DNA of 5,524 nucleotides from Desulfobulbus sp. (GTDB lineage Bacteria; Desulfobacterota; Desulfobulbia; Desulfobulbales; Desulfobulbaceae): positions 1 through 5,524 of the forward strand of contig JAUWAH010000198.1 of the NCBI GenBank assembly GCA_030602145.1. Direction: 5' to 3'. A model generated the notes under the pieces. That model was not told where the DNA came from. It worked only from the letters and a program-made list of their open reading frames with translations, and made no database searches. This document shows, piece after piece, positions 1-5,524 of the stretch. The translations under genes were made by a program, and so were the position numbers. The first letter of the stretch is position 1. Each line of letters begins with the position of its first letter.

Positions 1-516
1 ATCACCCGGGTGCCGGTGGTCAAGGGCCAGGCCATTCCGGCCTACGACCCCCGCGCCATCAAGGGTATCGGCATCACCTACGCCACCTCCACCCAGGGTG
101 CGGACCATACCATGGGCTACACCATTGCCACCAACATCCTCGGTGTCGGCGGCAAGCTCGACCCCTTGAGCAAGGAAGGTCAGGTGGAACTGTCCCGCAA
201 CCTGCAGATCGCCACCGCCGCCATCGATTCCACCGGCATGTGTTTGTTCGTCGCCTTCGCGGCCCTGGACGATGCCACCTGCCTGCCGGCCCTGATCGAT
301 CTGCTCAACGCCCGGTTCGGTATCAAGCTGACCGCCGACGATGTCACCAAGCTGGGCATGACCATCCTCAAGACCGAACACGCCTTCAACATGGCCGCCG
401 GATTCACCAACAAGCATGACCGCTTGCCGGAATTCTTCGAGGATGAGCCGATCGCGCCGCACAATGTGGTCTGGGACATCAGCGACGAGGCCATTGACTC
501 GTTCTGGAACTTTTAA
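1..516 (+). CDS. aor: Aldehyde:ferredoxin oxidoreductase-family tungsten/molybdenum enzyme, C-terminal fragment
   Basis: The reading frame is open from base 1 and ends at TAA (514-516), giving the last 171 residues of a protein that in this family is usually about 600 residues long. The fragment has the AOR C-terminal hallmarks: PAYDPR followed by KGIGITYATS and GADHT near its N-terminal end, and D-S-T-G-M-C (fragment residues 76-81; Cys codon 241-243). The last matches the family DxxGLC/DxxGMC motif, whose Cys is the fourth [4Fe-4S] ligand and whose region contacts the pterin. Known AORs are cytoplasmic, carry a bis-pterin tungsten cofactor and interconvert aldehydes and carboxylic acids, usually with ferredoxin. 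The three N-terminal cluster cysteines are off the window. The GTG at base 10 is an internal codon, not a start. The fragment cannot exclude another AOR-family member, such as a BamB-type benzoyl-CoA reductase subunit. The downstream cofactor genes support a tungsto- or molybdoenzyme. Confidence 0.9.
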   Translation: MTRVPVVKGQAIPAYDPRAIKGIGITYATSTQGADHTMGYTIATNILGVGGKLDPLSKEGQVELSRNLQIATAAIDSTGMCLFVAFAALDDATCLPALIDLLNARFGIKLTADDVTKLGMTILKTEHAFNMAAGFTNKHDRLPEFFEDEPIAPHNVVWDISDEAIDSFWNF

Positions 517-576
517 CCGCTCTTCGGGCACCAACCTTGTTCCGTCATGTCGAGAAACGCTGCACCGACCAATTTC

Positions 577-590
577 CCGGTCAACCGGGA
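577..590 (+). other. Short perfect inverted repeat between the AOR gene and moaD
   Basis: CCCGGT and ACCGGG flank a two-base CA, so the RNA could form a five-base-pair G/C stem closed by a TCAA loop. It lies 61 bases after the AOR stop and 76 bases before the preferred moaD start. No T-run follows, so it does not look like an intrinsic terminator. It could be an mRNA processing or stabilising hairpin, or simply part of an N-terminal coding extension of moaD. Its function is unknown. Confidence 0.3.
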
Positions 591-666
591 CTGGCGGCAG
601 CGTCCGACATGGTGGAACAAGGAGTCTTTCGCCCCAATCCAGCCCATTGAATACAACGGTACACGT

Positions 667-891
667 ATGCGGCTCACGGTCAAACTGTTCGCCTATTTCC
701 GCGACAATCGGTTCAAGCAGCAGGTCATGGACTATCCCGAGGGAACCACGGTGGAGACCATCATCGGTTCCCTCGGGATTCCAATCGATGAGGTCGGGGT
801 AACCATGATCAATTCGCGTCCCTGCGACCTGACCCGGGTCCCGGTCGAAGGCGATCAGTTGGCCATCTTTCCGGCCATCGGCGGTGGCTGA
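667..891 (+). CDS. moaD: MoaD/ThiS-family sulfur carrier protein (molybdopterin synthase small subunit type)
   Basis: This 74-residue ubiquitin-fold protein begins MRLTVKLFAYFRD, typical of MoaD strand 1 and helix 1, and ends P-A-I-G-G-G. The ending aligns with the P-x-x-x-G-G tail of MoaD and ThiS. In the family the terminal glycine is adenylated by an E1-like enzyme and converted to a thiocarboxylate, which donates sulfur for the dithiolene of molybdopterin. The ATG at 667 gives the normal family length. The frame is also open upstream to an ATG at 547, which would add 40 residues including WRQRPTWWN. Neither start has a convincing Shine-Dalgarno; an AAGGAG at 619-624 is too far (42 bases) from 667. 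The gene lies between an AOR-family gene and moeA on the same strand, so it is probably a carrier dedicated to that enzyme's cofactor. No MoaE (large subunit) lies in the window. A general ThiS-like role is possible but less likely here. Confidence 0.88.
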   Translation: MRLTVKLFAYFRDNRFKQQVMDYPEGTTVETIIGSLGIPIDEVGVTMINSRPCDLTRVPVEGDQLAIFPAIGGG

Positions 892-980
892 CGGGCCGCA
901 CCGATGGCCGTGGTCTTTTGTCCCTTGCCGGTCGATCGCATTTCCTGTGCCACCCCTGCTGATTTCGTGGTAGAGTCCGG

Positions 981-996
981 CTGTTGGCAACGGCAG
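981..996 (+). other. Small hairpin with GCAA (GNRA-type) loop in the moaD-moeA leader
   Basis: The 208-base gap at 892-1099 has no recognisable gene. Within it, CTGTTG-GCAA-CGGCAG can fold into a six-base-pair stem (two G-U pairs) closed by a GCAA tetraloop. The rest of the gap is C-rich and shows no clear terminator, although a TTTT run occurs at 915-918 without a strong preceding stem. A TAGAGT at 971-976 resembles a -10 element but has no good -35. The gap is unusually long for the interior of an operon, so it may hold a promoter or a regulatory leader. I cannot match it to the known molybdenum-cofactor riboswitch. Confidence 0.25.
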
Positions 997-1099
997 GTCC
1001 GATTTGCCCCCAATGCCGGTTGTGCGTCCTGTTGCGCGTCCGGCCCGCTCATCTCCGCTCCGCCATCGCCCCGGAGCCCATCCCCCCAGGCAAGACGGC

Positions 1100-2338
1100 A
1101 TGAACGACTTTTTCAAGCTGATCAGTCCCTCCGATTTCGTGGCCCTGTTTGCCGACTTTGATCCCCTGCCCCCTGAACCTGTGCCGACTTCCCTGGCCAG
1201 GGGCCGGATACTGGCCGAGACCCTGGTCAGCCGGGAACTCCTGCCCCCCTTTTCCCGCTCGACCATGGATGGTTTTGCCGTCCGGGCCGCCGACACCTTC
1301 GGGTGCTCCGAATCGGAGACCGCCCTGCTGACCGTGGTCGGCGAGATCGCCATGGGTGCCTCCGGCCAGGTCTTCAGCCTGGGCCCCGGCCAGGCCACCC
1401 GCATCTGGACCGGCGGCGAACTGCCGCAGAAGGCCGATGCCGTGGTCATGGTCGAATACACCCAAGCCTTCGACCGGGAGACCGTGGCCGTGTTCCGGCC
1501 GGTGGCCCCGGGGGAGAACGTCATCCGGGCCGGCGAGGATTACAGACCGGATACCGTCATCCTCGAGGCGGGCAGCCGGCTGCGGCCCCAGGATCTGGGG
1601 GTGCTCTCTGGCCTGGGCATCACGGATGTGCCGGTTTTTCGCCGGCCGAAGGTGGCCATTCTCTCCACCGGCGACGAACTGGTGCCGCCGGACCAGACCC
1701 CACCGCCGGGCAAGATCCGCGACATCAACTCCACCACCCTGGCGGCCCTGGTCGAGGAGGCCGGCTGCATACCCCTGTCCTACGGGATCTGCACCGACGA
1801 CTTCGACCGGATGCTCGCCCTGTGCAGCGAGGCTCTCGACCAGGCCGACGTCCTGCTCCTCTCCGGCGGCAGTTCGGTGGGCCAGCGCGACTTTACCCAG
1901 CGGGTTTTTGGGGCCATTCCCGGCAGTCACCTGCTGGTCCACGGCGTGTCGGTCCGCCCCGGCAAACCCACCATCCTCGCCCGCCAGGGCAATAAGGCCC
2001 TGTTCGGCCTGCCCGGTCATGTGGCCTCGGCCCTGGTGGTCTTCACCTGCTTCGTCCGCCCCCTGCTCCGGCAGTACAGTGGTTTGGGTCCTACCCTGGG
2101 GCTGCAGACGGTCACGGCGATCACCGGCCAGCAGATCCCCTCGGTGATCGGCCGCGAGGACTATGTCCGAGTCAGCCTCGTTCCCCAGGATGCGGGTCGC
2201 CCGCCCTTGGCCATGCCGGTCTATGGCAAGTCCGGCTTGCTCAATCCCTTGGTCCGGGCCGATGGCCTGCTCCCTATCGGCCGTGATGTCGAGGGACTGG
2301 ACAAGGGAATCGAGGTGGTTGTGCTGTTGTTTCCGTAG
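1100..2338 (+). CDS. moeA: MoeA molybdopterin molybdenum/tungstotransferase (stand-alone paralog)
   Basis: This 412-residue protein has normal MoeA length. MoeA binds adenylylated molybdopterin made by a MogA/MoaB-type protein, hydrolyses it and inserts molybdate or tungstate. Family motifs appear in order: S-T-MDGFAVRAADT (MDG at 56-58), GED (145-147), STGDELV (TGDE at 190-193), a SGGSSVGQRDF loop (255-265), RPGKPT (286-291) and GLPGHVASA (303-311). The conserved acidic active-site residues (D57, D147, E193, D264) are present. GLPGH replaces the more usual GLPGN or GLPGY, a small oddity. The start at 1100 is chosen because the homologous N-terminus begins there; the frame stays open back to 1004, but that stretch is Pro/Arg-rich with no family similarity. 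The Shine-Dalgarno is weak (an AGG about ten bases upstream). The next gene is a second, divergent MoeA 88 bases downstream. Confidence 0.93.
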   Translation: MNDFFKLISPSDFVALFADFDPLPPEPVPTSLARGRILAETLVSRELLPPFSRSTMDGFAVRAADTFGCSESETALLTVVGEIAMGASGQVFSLGPGQATRIWTGGELPQKADAVVMVEYTQAFDRETVAVFRPVAPGENVIRAGEDYRPDTVILEAGSRLRPQDLGVLSGLGITDVPVFRRPKVAILSTGDELVPPDQTPPPGKIRDINSTTLAALVEEAGCIPLSYGICTDDFDRMLALCSEALDQADVLLLSGGSSVGQRDFTQRVFGAIPGSHLLVHGVSVRPGKPTILARQGNKALFGLPGHVASALVVFTCFVRPLLRQYSGLGPTLGLQTVTAITGQQIPSVIGREDYVRVSLVPQDAGRPPLAMPVYGKSGLLNPLVRADGLLPIGRDVEGLDKGIEVVVLLFP

Positions 2339-2426
2339 CAGGTTCCAAATTTCTCCAAACAAAGAGCCCTGTCGCCACCCATGCAGCCCACAGCCTGCCG
2401 ACTGCACATCTAACCCCCAGAAAGCC

Positions 2427-4355
2427 ATGCAACGAAAAATCTATCTCGACATGCATTCCCTGGCCGAGGCTCAACAGATCTTCTGGACCCGGTTCGGCAC
2501 CCGTTTGACCGGCGAGGAAACCATCGCCTCCCGGTTTGCCCGGGGAAGGGTGACCGCGGCGCCGGTCAGTGCCCGCTTCTCCTCGCCCTCGTTCCATTCG
2601 GCGGCCATGGACGGTCTGGCGGTTCGGGCCGAGGATACCTTCGGGGCCAGCGACGAGACGCCACTCACCTTGCGGCTCGACAACGGCCAGGCAGTGCCGA
2701 TCAACACCGGCTATCCGCTGCCGGCGGACAAGAACGCGGTGATCATGATTGAAAACGTCCTCATGGGTGAGGACGGTACCACCGCCCTCATCCGCGCCCC
2801 GGTCTATCCCTGGCAACATGTTCGCAAGGTGGGCGAGGATATCGTCGCCACCGAACTGCTCTTCCCCACCGGCCATCAGTTGCGGCCGCCGGACATCGGC
2901 GGGCTGCTCACCGGCGGCTGCGCCACGGTGCGGGTGCGCAGGCGACCCAGGGTGACCATCATCCCCACCGGCAGTGAACTGGTCGCCCTGGAGGACTATC
3001 CCGAATCGGTGCCACCGGGTAAAACCATCGAATCCAACGCCACCGTCCTGGCCGGCCTGGCCGAGCAGGCCGGGGCCGAGGTCGCCATCACGCCGATCGT
3101 CAGCGACGATTTCGATATCATCAAGACCCATCTGGAAGATGTGATCGCGGCCGGCAGCGACCTGGTGATCGTCAACGCCGGCTCCTCGGCCGGCAGCGCC
3201 GACTACACGGTGCGGATCATTGAGCAGTTGGGTGAAATCCTGGTGCACGGCATCACCATCATGCCTGGAAAACCGACCATCCTGGGGGTGATCGGCAACA
3301 CGCCGGTGGTCGGCCTGCCCGGCTATCCGGTCTCGGCGATCATCGCCATGGAACAGTTGGTGGTCCCGCTCCTGTCCCGGATGCAGGGGGTGTACATAGC
3401 ACCGCCTGACACGATCCCGGCCATCCTGGCCAAGGACCTGCCCTCGAAGAGCGGCATCGAGGAGTTCCGGCGGATGATCGTCGGTCGGATCGGGGAACGG
3501 TTCGTGGCCGTGCCGCTCAAACAGGGGGCCGGGGCCATCACCACCCTGACCCGGGCCAACGGCATCCTCCGCATCGCCGCCGCCTCCGAGGGCGAGGTCC
3601 ATGGCCGCGAGGTCGCCATCGAGCTGCTGGTGCCCCTGCCGCAGGTGGAACGGACCATCCTCTGCACCGGCAGCCACGACCTCTGCCTGGATGTGCTGGA
3701 CGACCTGCTTCGGCAGCGAGCCCCGGCCTATCCCCTGGCCTCGACCCATGTGGGCAGCCTGGGCGGCATCATGGCCCTCAAACACGGAATGTGCCACCTG
3801 GCCGGCTCCCACCTGCTCGATCCCGACGACGGCTCTTACAACACCACCTACATCCGCAAGTACCTGGCCGGCCGCGACATCCGCCTGATCACCCTGGTAC
3901 ACCGCCAACAGGGGTTCATGGTGGCCAGGGGCAATCCCAAAAACATTGGCTCCGTCCAGGATCTCTATGGCGAGGGTGTCCGTTTCATCAACCGTCAGGC
4001 CGGCTCCGGCACCCGGGTGCTGTTCGACTACGAGTTGGATCGCTCCCAGCTCGATCCCGACGGCATCGACGGCTATCAGCAGGACGAATACACCCACATG
4101 GCCGTGGCGGTGGCGGTGCTTTCCGGCAAGGTGGATACGGGGTTGGGGATCATGAGTGCGGCCAGGGCCCTGGGGCTCGATTTCGTACCGCTGGTCGAGG
4201 AGCGCTACGATCTGCTCATCCCCGGCGAGGTATTCGACACGCCAATGATCCAGGCCTTGCTGGAGGTGATCGATTCGCAGCGATTCAAGCGGACGGTGGA
4301 GGCGATGGGCGGCTATTCCACCCGGGACACGGGAACGTTGGTTCCGCTGGCTTGA
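2427..4355 (+). CDS. moeA: MoeA fused to a C-terminal PBP-like/LysR-substrate-binding-type domain
   Basis: This 642-residue two-domain protein has a full MoeA module at about residues 1-405. It shows SAAMDGLAVRAEDT (MDG at 61-63), VGEDI (135-139), PTGSELV (180-186), GSSAGSADYT (252-261), MPGKPT (279-284) and GLPGYPVSA (296-304). The conserved acidic residues are kept; only the Asp of TGDEL is Ser. Residues about 408-630 form a PBP-superfamily domain with GSHD (415-418), HVGSLGGIMALKHG (441-454), CHLAGSHLLD (456-465), RQAGSGTR (523-530) and DTGLGI (570-575). No signal peptide is seen, so it is cytoplasmic. Such fusions are known in archaea and anaerobic bacteria, where the extra domain is presumed to bind a small ligand, possibly the metal oxyanion or a cofactor intermediate. 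The ATG at 2427 gives the family-like start RKIYLDM; the next in-frame ATG, at 2451, would remove it. The Shine-Dalgarno is weak. The gene follows moeA by 88 bases and is probably co-transcribed. Confidence 0.93.
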   Translation: MQRKIYLDMHSLAEAQQIFWTRFGTRLTGEETIASRFARGRVTAAPVSARFSSPSFHSAAMDGLAVRAEDTFGASDETPLTLRLDNGQAVPINTGYPLPADKNAVIMIENVLMGEDGTTALIRAPVYPWQHVRKVGEDIVATELLFPTGHQLRPPDIGGLLTGGCATVRVRRRPRVTIIPTGSELVALEDYPESVPPGKTIESNATVLAGLAEQAGAEVAITPIVSDDFDIIKTHLEDVIAAGSDLVIVNAGSSAGSADYTVRIIEQLGEILVHGITIMPGKPTILGVIGNTPVVGLPGYPVSAIIAMEQLVVPLLSRMQGVYIAPPDTIPAILAKDLPSKSGIEEFRRMIVGRIGERFVAVPLKQGAGAITTLTRANGILRIAAASEGEVHGREVAIELLVPLPQVERTILCTGSHDLCLDVLDDLLRQRAPAYPLASTHVGSLGGIMALKHGMCHLAGSHLLDPDDGSYNTTYIRKYLAGRDIRLITLVHRQQGFMVARGNPKNIGSVQDLYGEGVRFINRQAGSGTRVLFDYELDRSQLDPDGIDGYQQDEYTHMAVAVAVLSGKVDTGLGIMSAARALGLDFVPLVEERYDLLIPGEVFDTPMIQALLEVIDSQRFKRTVEAMGGYSTRDTGTLVPLA

Positions 4356-4370
4356 CCGAAGCCGCTAAGC

Positions 4371-4508
4371 CTGATGGTCTCGTAAAAAGTCGATTTCTGT
4401 CATTTCGAGGAGCACAGCGACGAGAAATCTCTCTGTTCTTTGGTAGATTTCTCGCTCCGCTCGAAATGACAAAATGGCCGTTTTCCGACTTGTTACCAAT
4501 GCATCATC
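4371..4508. repeat. Composite palindromic repeat (MITE/REP-like) between convergent genes
   Basis: The outer arms are imperfect inverted repeats: TGATGGTCTCGTAAAAAGTCG from 4372, and, on the reverse strand from about 4507, TGATGCATTGGTAACAAGTCGG. They share TGATG and GTAAnAAGTCG. Inside, 4398-4430 and 4445-4471 form a second inverted repeat: TGTCATTTCGAG (12 bases) and CGAGAAATCT (10 bases) match perfectly around an unequal middle of 11 versus 5 bases, with a 14-base loop. Each inner arm is itself a partial palindrome (ATTTC...GAAAT). I recall similar TCGTAAAAAGTC and TGTCATTTCGAG palindromes as multicopy elements in Desulfobacterota and other bacterial genomes. The position, 15 bases after the moeA-PBP stop and touching the convergent stop codon, suggests it may also act as a bidirectional transcript end, although no T-run follows. 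It encodes no transposase, so any movement would need one elsewhere. Confidence 0.8.
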
Positions 4509-5190
4509 CCTGGATGATCGGGAAATCCATCTCTTGGAGATCGATGTGCAGCCAGCCGTTGCCCAGCGCCGAGGGCAGGCCGAGGAGCAGTTTGACGGTT
4601 TCGGCGGCCTGGAGACTGGCCACCACGGCCACGGTGCAGGCCAGCACCGGAGGGGGCGGACCGTTCACCGCCCGGGCCGGATAGAGCCGGTCGATCAGAT
4701 CGGAACCGGGCAGAAGCACCCCCACCTGGCCATACCAGCCATTGACGGCGCCATGGACCAGGGGCATGGCCCGTCGGGCGCAGAGGGCGGCCAGATCGCG
4801 CCGCGCCCGGATGTTGTCGAGGCAGTCGACCACCACATCGACCCGGAGGGCATCTTCGTCGGCCACGGCTCGGAAATCGCACCCATAGGCCTGGGCGGTG
4901 AGGTAGGGATGGATGGCCATCGCCCGGTCGACGGCTACCTCCGCCTTGTTGCGGTCCAGGGTGGCCAGGAGGGCGTTCAACTGCCGATTGCAGTTGCTCG
5001 GTGTGAATACATCGGGATCGAAGAGATGCAGCCGGCCGACACCGATGCGGACCAGTTGCTCAATCACATGGCCGCCCAGGCCGCCGCAGCCGATCACCGC
5101 CACCCGCCGCCCCTGGAGAAGGAGCTGCTGCGCTTCGGTCAGGCTGCCCAGGTTGCGGGCGAAGATGTCGGTGGACGATGGTGTGCTCAT
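4504..5190 (-). CDS. HesA/MoeB/ThiF-family E1-like sulfur-carrier adenylyltransferase
   Basis: This 228-residue protein has the E1-like nucleotide-binding fold: VAVIGCGGLGG (30-40), FDPDVF (57-62), the arginine-finger segment SNCNRQL (65-71), RNKAE (80-84), and DCLDN (122-126). R12, R69, K82 and D125 correspond to the ATP-binding and catalytic Arg/Lys/Asp set of E. coli MoeB. Members adenylate the C-terminal Gly of MoaD or ThiS carriers, so the moaD product in this window is the obvious partner. The C-terminal part keeps the VVASLQAAETVKLLLG helix but has no CxxC pairs. The structural zinc site and the ThiF-type cysteine segment of canonical members are therefore absent, and the protein is slightly short. 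The ATG at 5190 is preferred because family similarity begins at about residue 9; ATG 5211 and TTG 5244 are in-frame alternatives, and none has a strong Shine-Dalgarno. The gene is convergent with the moeA-PBP gene and lies on the opposite strand from the other cofactor genes. Confidence 0.87.
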   Translation of the reverse strand: MSTPSSTDIFARNLGSLTEAQQLLLQGRRVAVIGCGGLGGHVIEQLVRIGVGRLHLFDPDVFTPSNCNRQLNALLATLDRNKAEVAVDRAMAIHPYLTAQAYGCDFRAVADEDALRVDVVVDCLDNIRARRDLAALCARRAMPLVHGAVNGWYGQVGVLLPGSDLIDRLYPARAVNGPPPPVLACTVAVVASLQAAETVKLLLGLPSALGNGWLHIDLQEMDFPIIQG

Positions 5191-5313
5191 GGCAATAGAA
5201 TGTACCAGCATGGCCTGACCACATTGGCCGGCCAGACCAAACAACGAATGGTCGGTGCCCCGGTGCGGCGCTGCCTTCGGACCCGATATCGTGCCTCGAC
5301 CTTACTTGCGGAC

Positions 5314-5342
5314 AAGGTACCGACGGACACGAACGATGTCAA
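5314..5342 (-). promoter_or_regulatory. Candidate sigma-70-type promoter for the E1-like gene
   Basis: On the minus strand a perfect TTGACA (5342-5337) is followed after 17 bases by TACCTT (5319-5314), which matches the -10 consensus at only three of six positions. Transcription would start near 5307, leaving a leader of about 117 bases before ATG 5190. A CTTG-CGGA-CAAG inverted repeat (5305-5316) overlaps the -10 and could be an operator or chance. Elsewhere in the 185-base divergent region (5191-5375) there is an 8-base palindrome, CGATATCG (5284-5291), and a 10-base palindrome, TGGCCGGCCA (5225-5234). I found no ModE-type or TunR-type long palindrome. Confidence 0.35.
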
Positions 5343-5375
5343 ACCCTTCCAGGGCCAGGTCCCTTGAGGGCCGCG

Positions 5376-5524
5376 ATGGTGACAAACCCCATGGACAACC
5401 ATTCAACCCCATCTTCATCCCCCAGACCAATCGAAGCCTCGCCGAGGAGCGATCAGCAACCCGACCCGGGGCGTCCATCGAGCCGCATGCGCTGGATCTC
5501 CATCGCTGTTCGCACCGGCCATAT
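5376..5524 (+). CDS. N-terminal fragment of an unrecognised protein, possibly membrane-associated
   Basis: From ATG 5376 the frame stays open to the window edge (49 full codons). A GAGGG at 5366-5370 lies five bases before the ATG, the best ribosome-binding site in the window, and supports this start; ATG 5391 is an in-frame alternative. The visible protein starts with a polar Ser/Pro-rich stretch of about 36 residues, probably disordered and cytoplasmic. It then turns to RMRWISIAVRTGH, a basic and amphipathic to hydrophobic run of the kind that often precedes a first membrane helix. I do not recognise the family. The gene is divergent from the E1-like gene and need not belong to the cofactor module. 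It is cut by the window edge, not broken. Confidence 0.5.
   Translation, partial: MVTNPMDNHSTPSSSPRPIEASPRSDQQPDPGRPSSRMRWISIAVRTGH

Noticed and set aside
892..918. Possible intrinsic terminator after moaD
   Set aside because: A TTTT run is present, but I could not find a stable G/C stem immediately before it.
977..996. Possible sigma-54 promoter (TGGCA-like sequence upstream of the first moeA)
   Set aside because: TGGCAACGG is present, but the required GC doublet of a -12 element (TTGCA-like) is missing at the correct spacing.
2381..2413. Ten-codon peptide (ATG to TAA) between the two moeA genes
   Set aside because: It has no Shine-Dalgarno and no regulatory codon pattern such as a run of one amino acid, and is too short to support.
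1049..2428. 459-codon open frame on the minus strand opposite the first moeA
   Set aside because: It is antisense to a clear MoeA with all family motifs. The translation is Gly/Gln/Asp/His-rich with no recognisable domain, as expected from the complement of high-GC3 codons.
2274..4097. 607-codon open frame on the minus strand opposite the MoeA-PBP gene
   Set aside because: It is a shadow frame of a well-supported gene, spans the intergenic gap between the two moeA genes, and shows low-complexity Gly/Asp/His composition without motifs.
4371..4508. CRISPR array or tRNA-like structure in the repeat-containing gap
   Set aside because: There is one nested palindrome only, with no regularly spaced direct repeats and no tRNA T-loop or anticodon pattern.
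4474..5367. 297-codon plus-strand open frame opposite the E1-like gene
   Set aside because: The minus strand encodes a recognisable ThiF-fold protein here. The plus frame starts inside the palindromic repeat, has no ribosome-binding site and no recognisable domain.

Overview
The window is GC-rich bacterial DNA with high GC at third codon positions and short intergenic gaps. It carries most of a molybdenum/tungsten pterin cofactor module. Three things suggest a strictly anaerobic Desulfobacterota (deltaproteobacterial) genome, perhaps Desulfobulbales-like: an aldehyde:ferredoxin oxidoreductase (AOR)-family enzyme, a MoeA fused to a periplasmic-binding-protein-like domain, and a dispersed palindromic repeat of a kind I associate with that phylum. 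The assignment is an inference from gene content and recalled repeat sequence; no search was run.

Layout. Positions 1-516 (+) are the C-terminal ~171 residues of an AOR-family tungsten/molybdenum enzyme; its start lies off the left edge. Next on the same strand come a MoaD-type sulfur carrier (667-891, with an open in-frame extension back to 547), a conventional-length MoeA (1100-2338), and a longer MoeA with a C-terminal PBP-like/LysR-substrate-binding-type domain (2427-4355). A composite palindromic repeat (about 4371-4508) separates this run from a convergent HesA/MoeB/ThiF-family E1-like adenylating enzyme (5190-4504, minus). A 185-base divergent intergenic region holds a candidate promoter for that gene. 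The window ends with the N-terminus of an unrecognised plus-strand gene starting at about 5376.

How the genes fit together (known family roles, inferred here). The E1-like protein would adenylate the C-terminal Gly-Gly of the MoaD-like carrier, which is then thiocarboxylated and donates sulfur to form the molybdopterin dithiolene. MoeA proteins insert the metal oxyanion into the pterin. The AOR-family enzyme is the likely client, using a bis-pterin tungsten (or molybdenum) cofactor and a [4Fe-4S] cluster; one cluster cysteine is visible. Two different MoeA proteins beside an AOR-family gene make metal discrimination (tungstate versus molybdate) a reasonable hypothesis.

I see no wholly new system. 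The points most worth following are the MoeA-PBP fusion, the E1-like enzyme that lacks the usual zinc-binding CxxC pairs, the palindromic repeat abutting the convergent stop codons, and the unexplained leader regions upstream of moaD and the first moeA.
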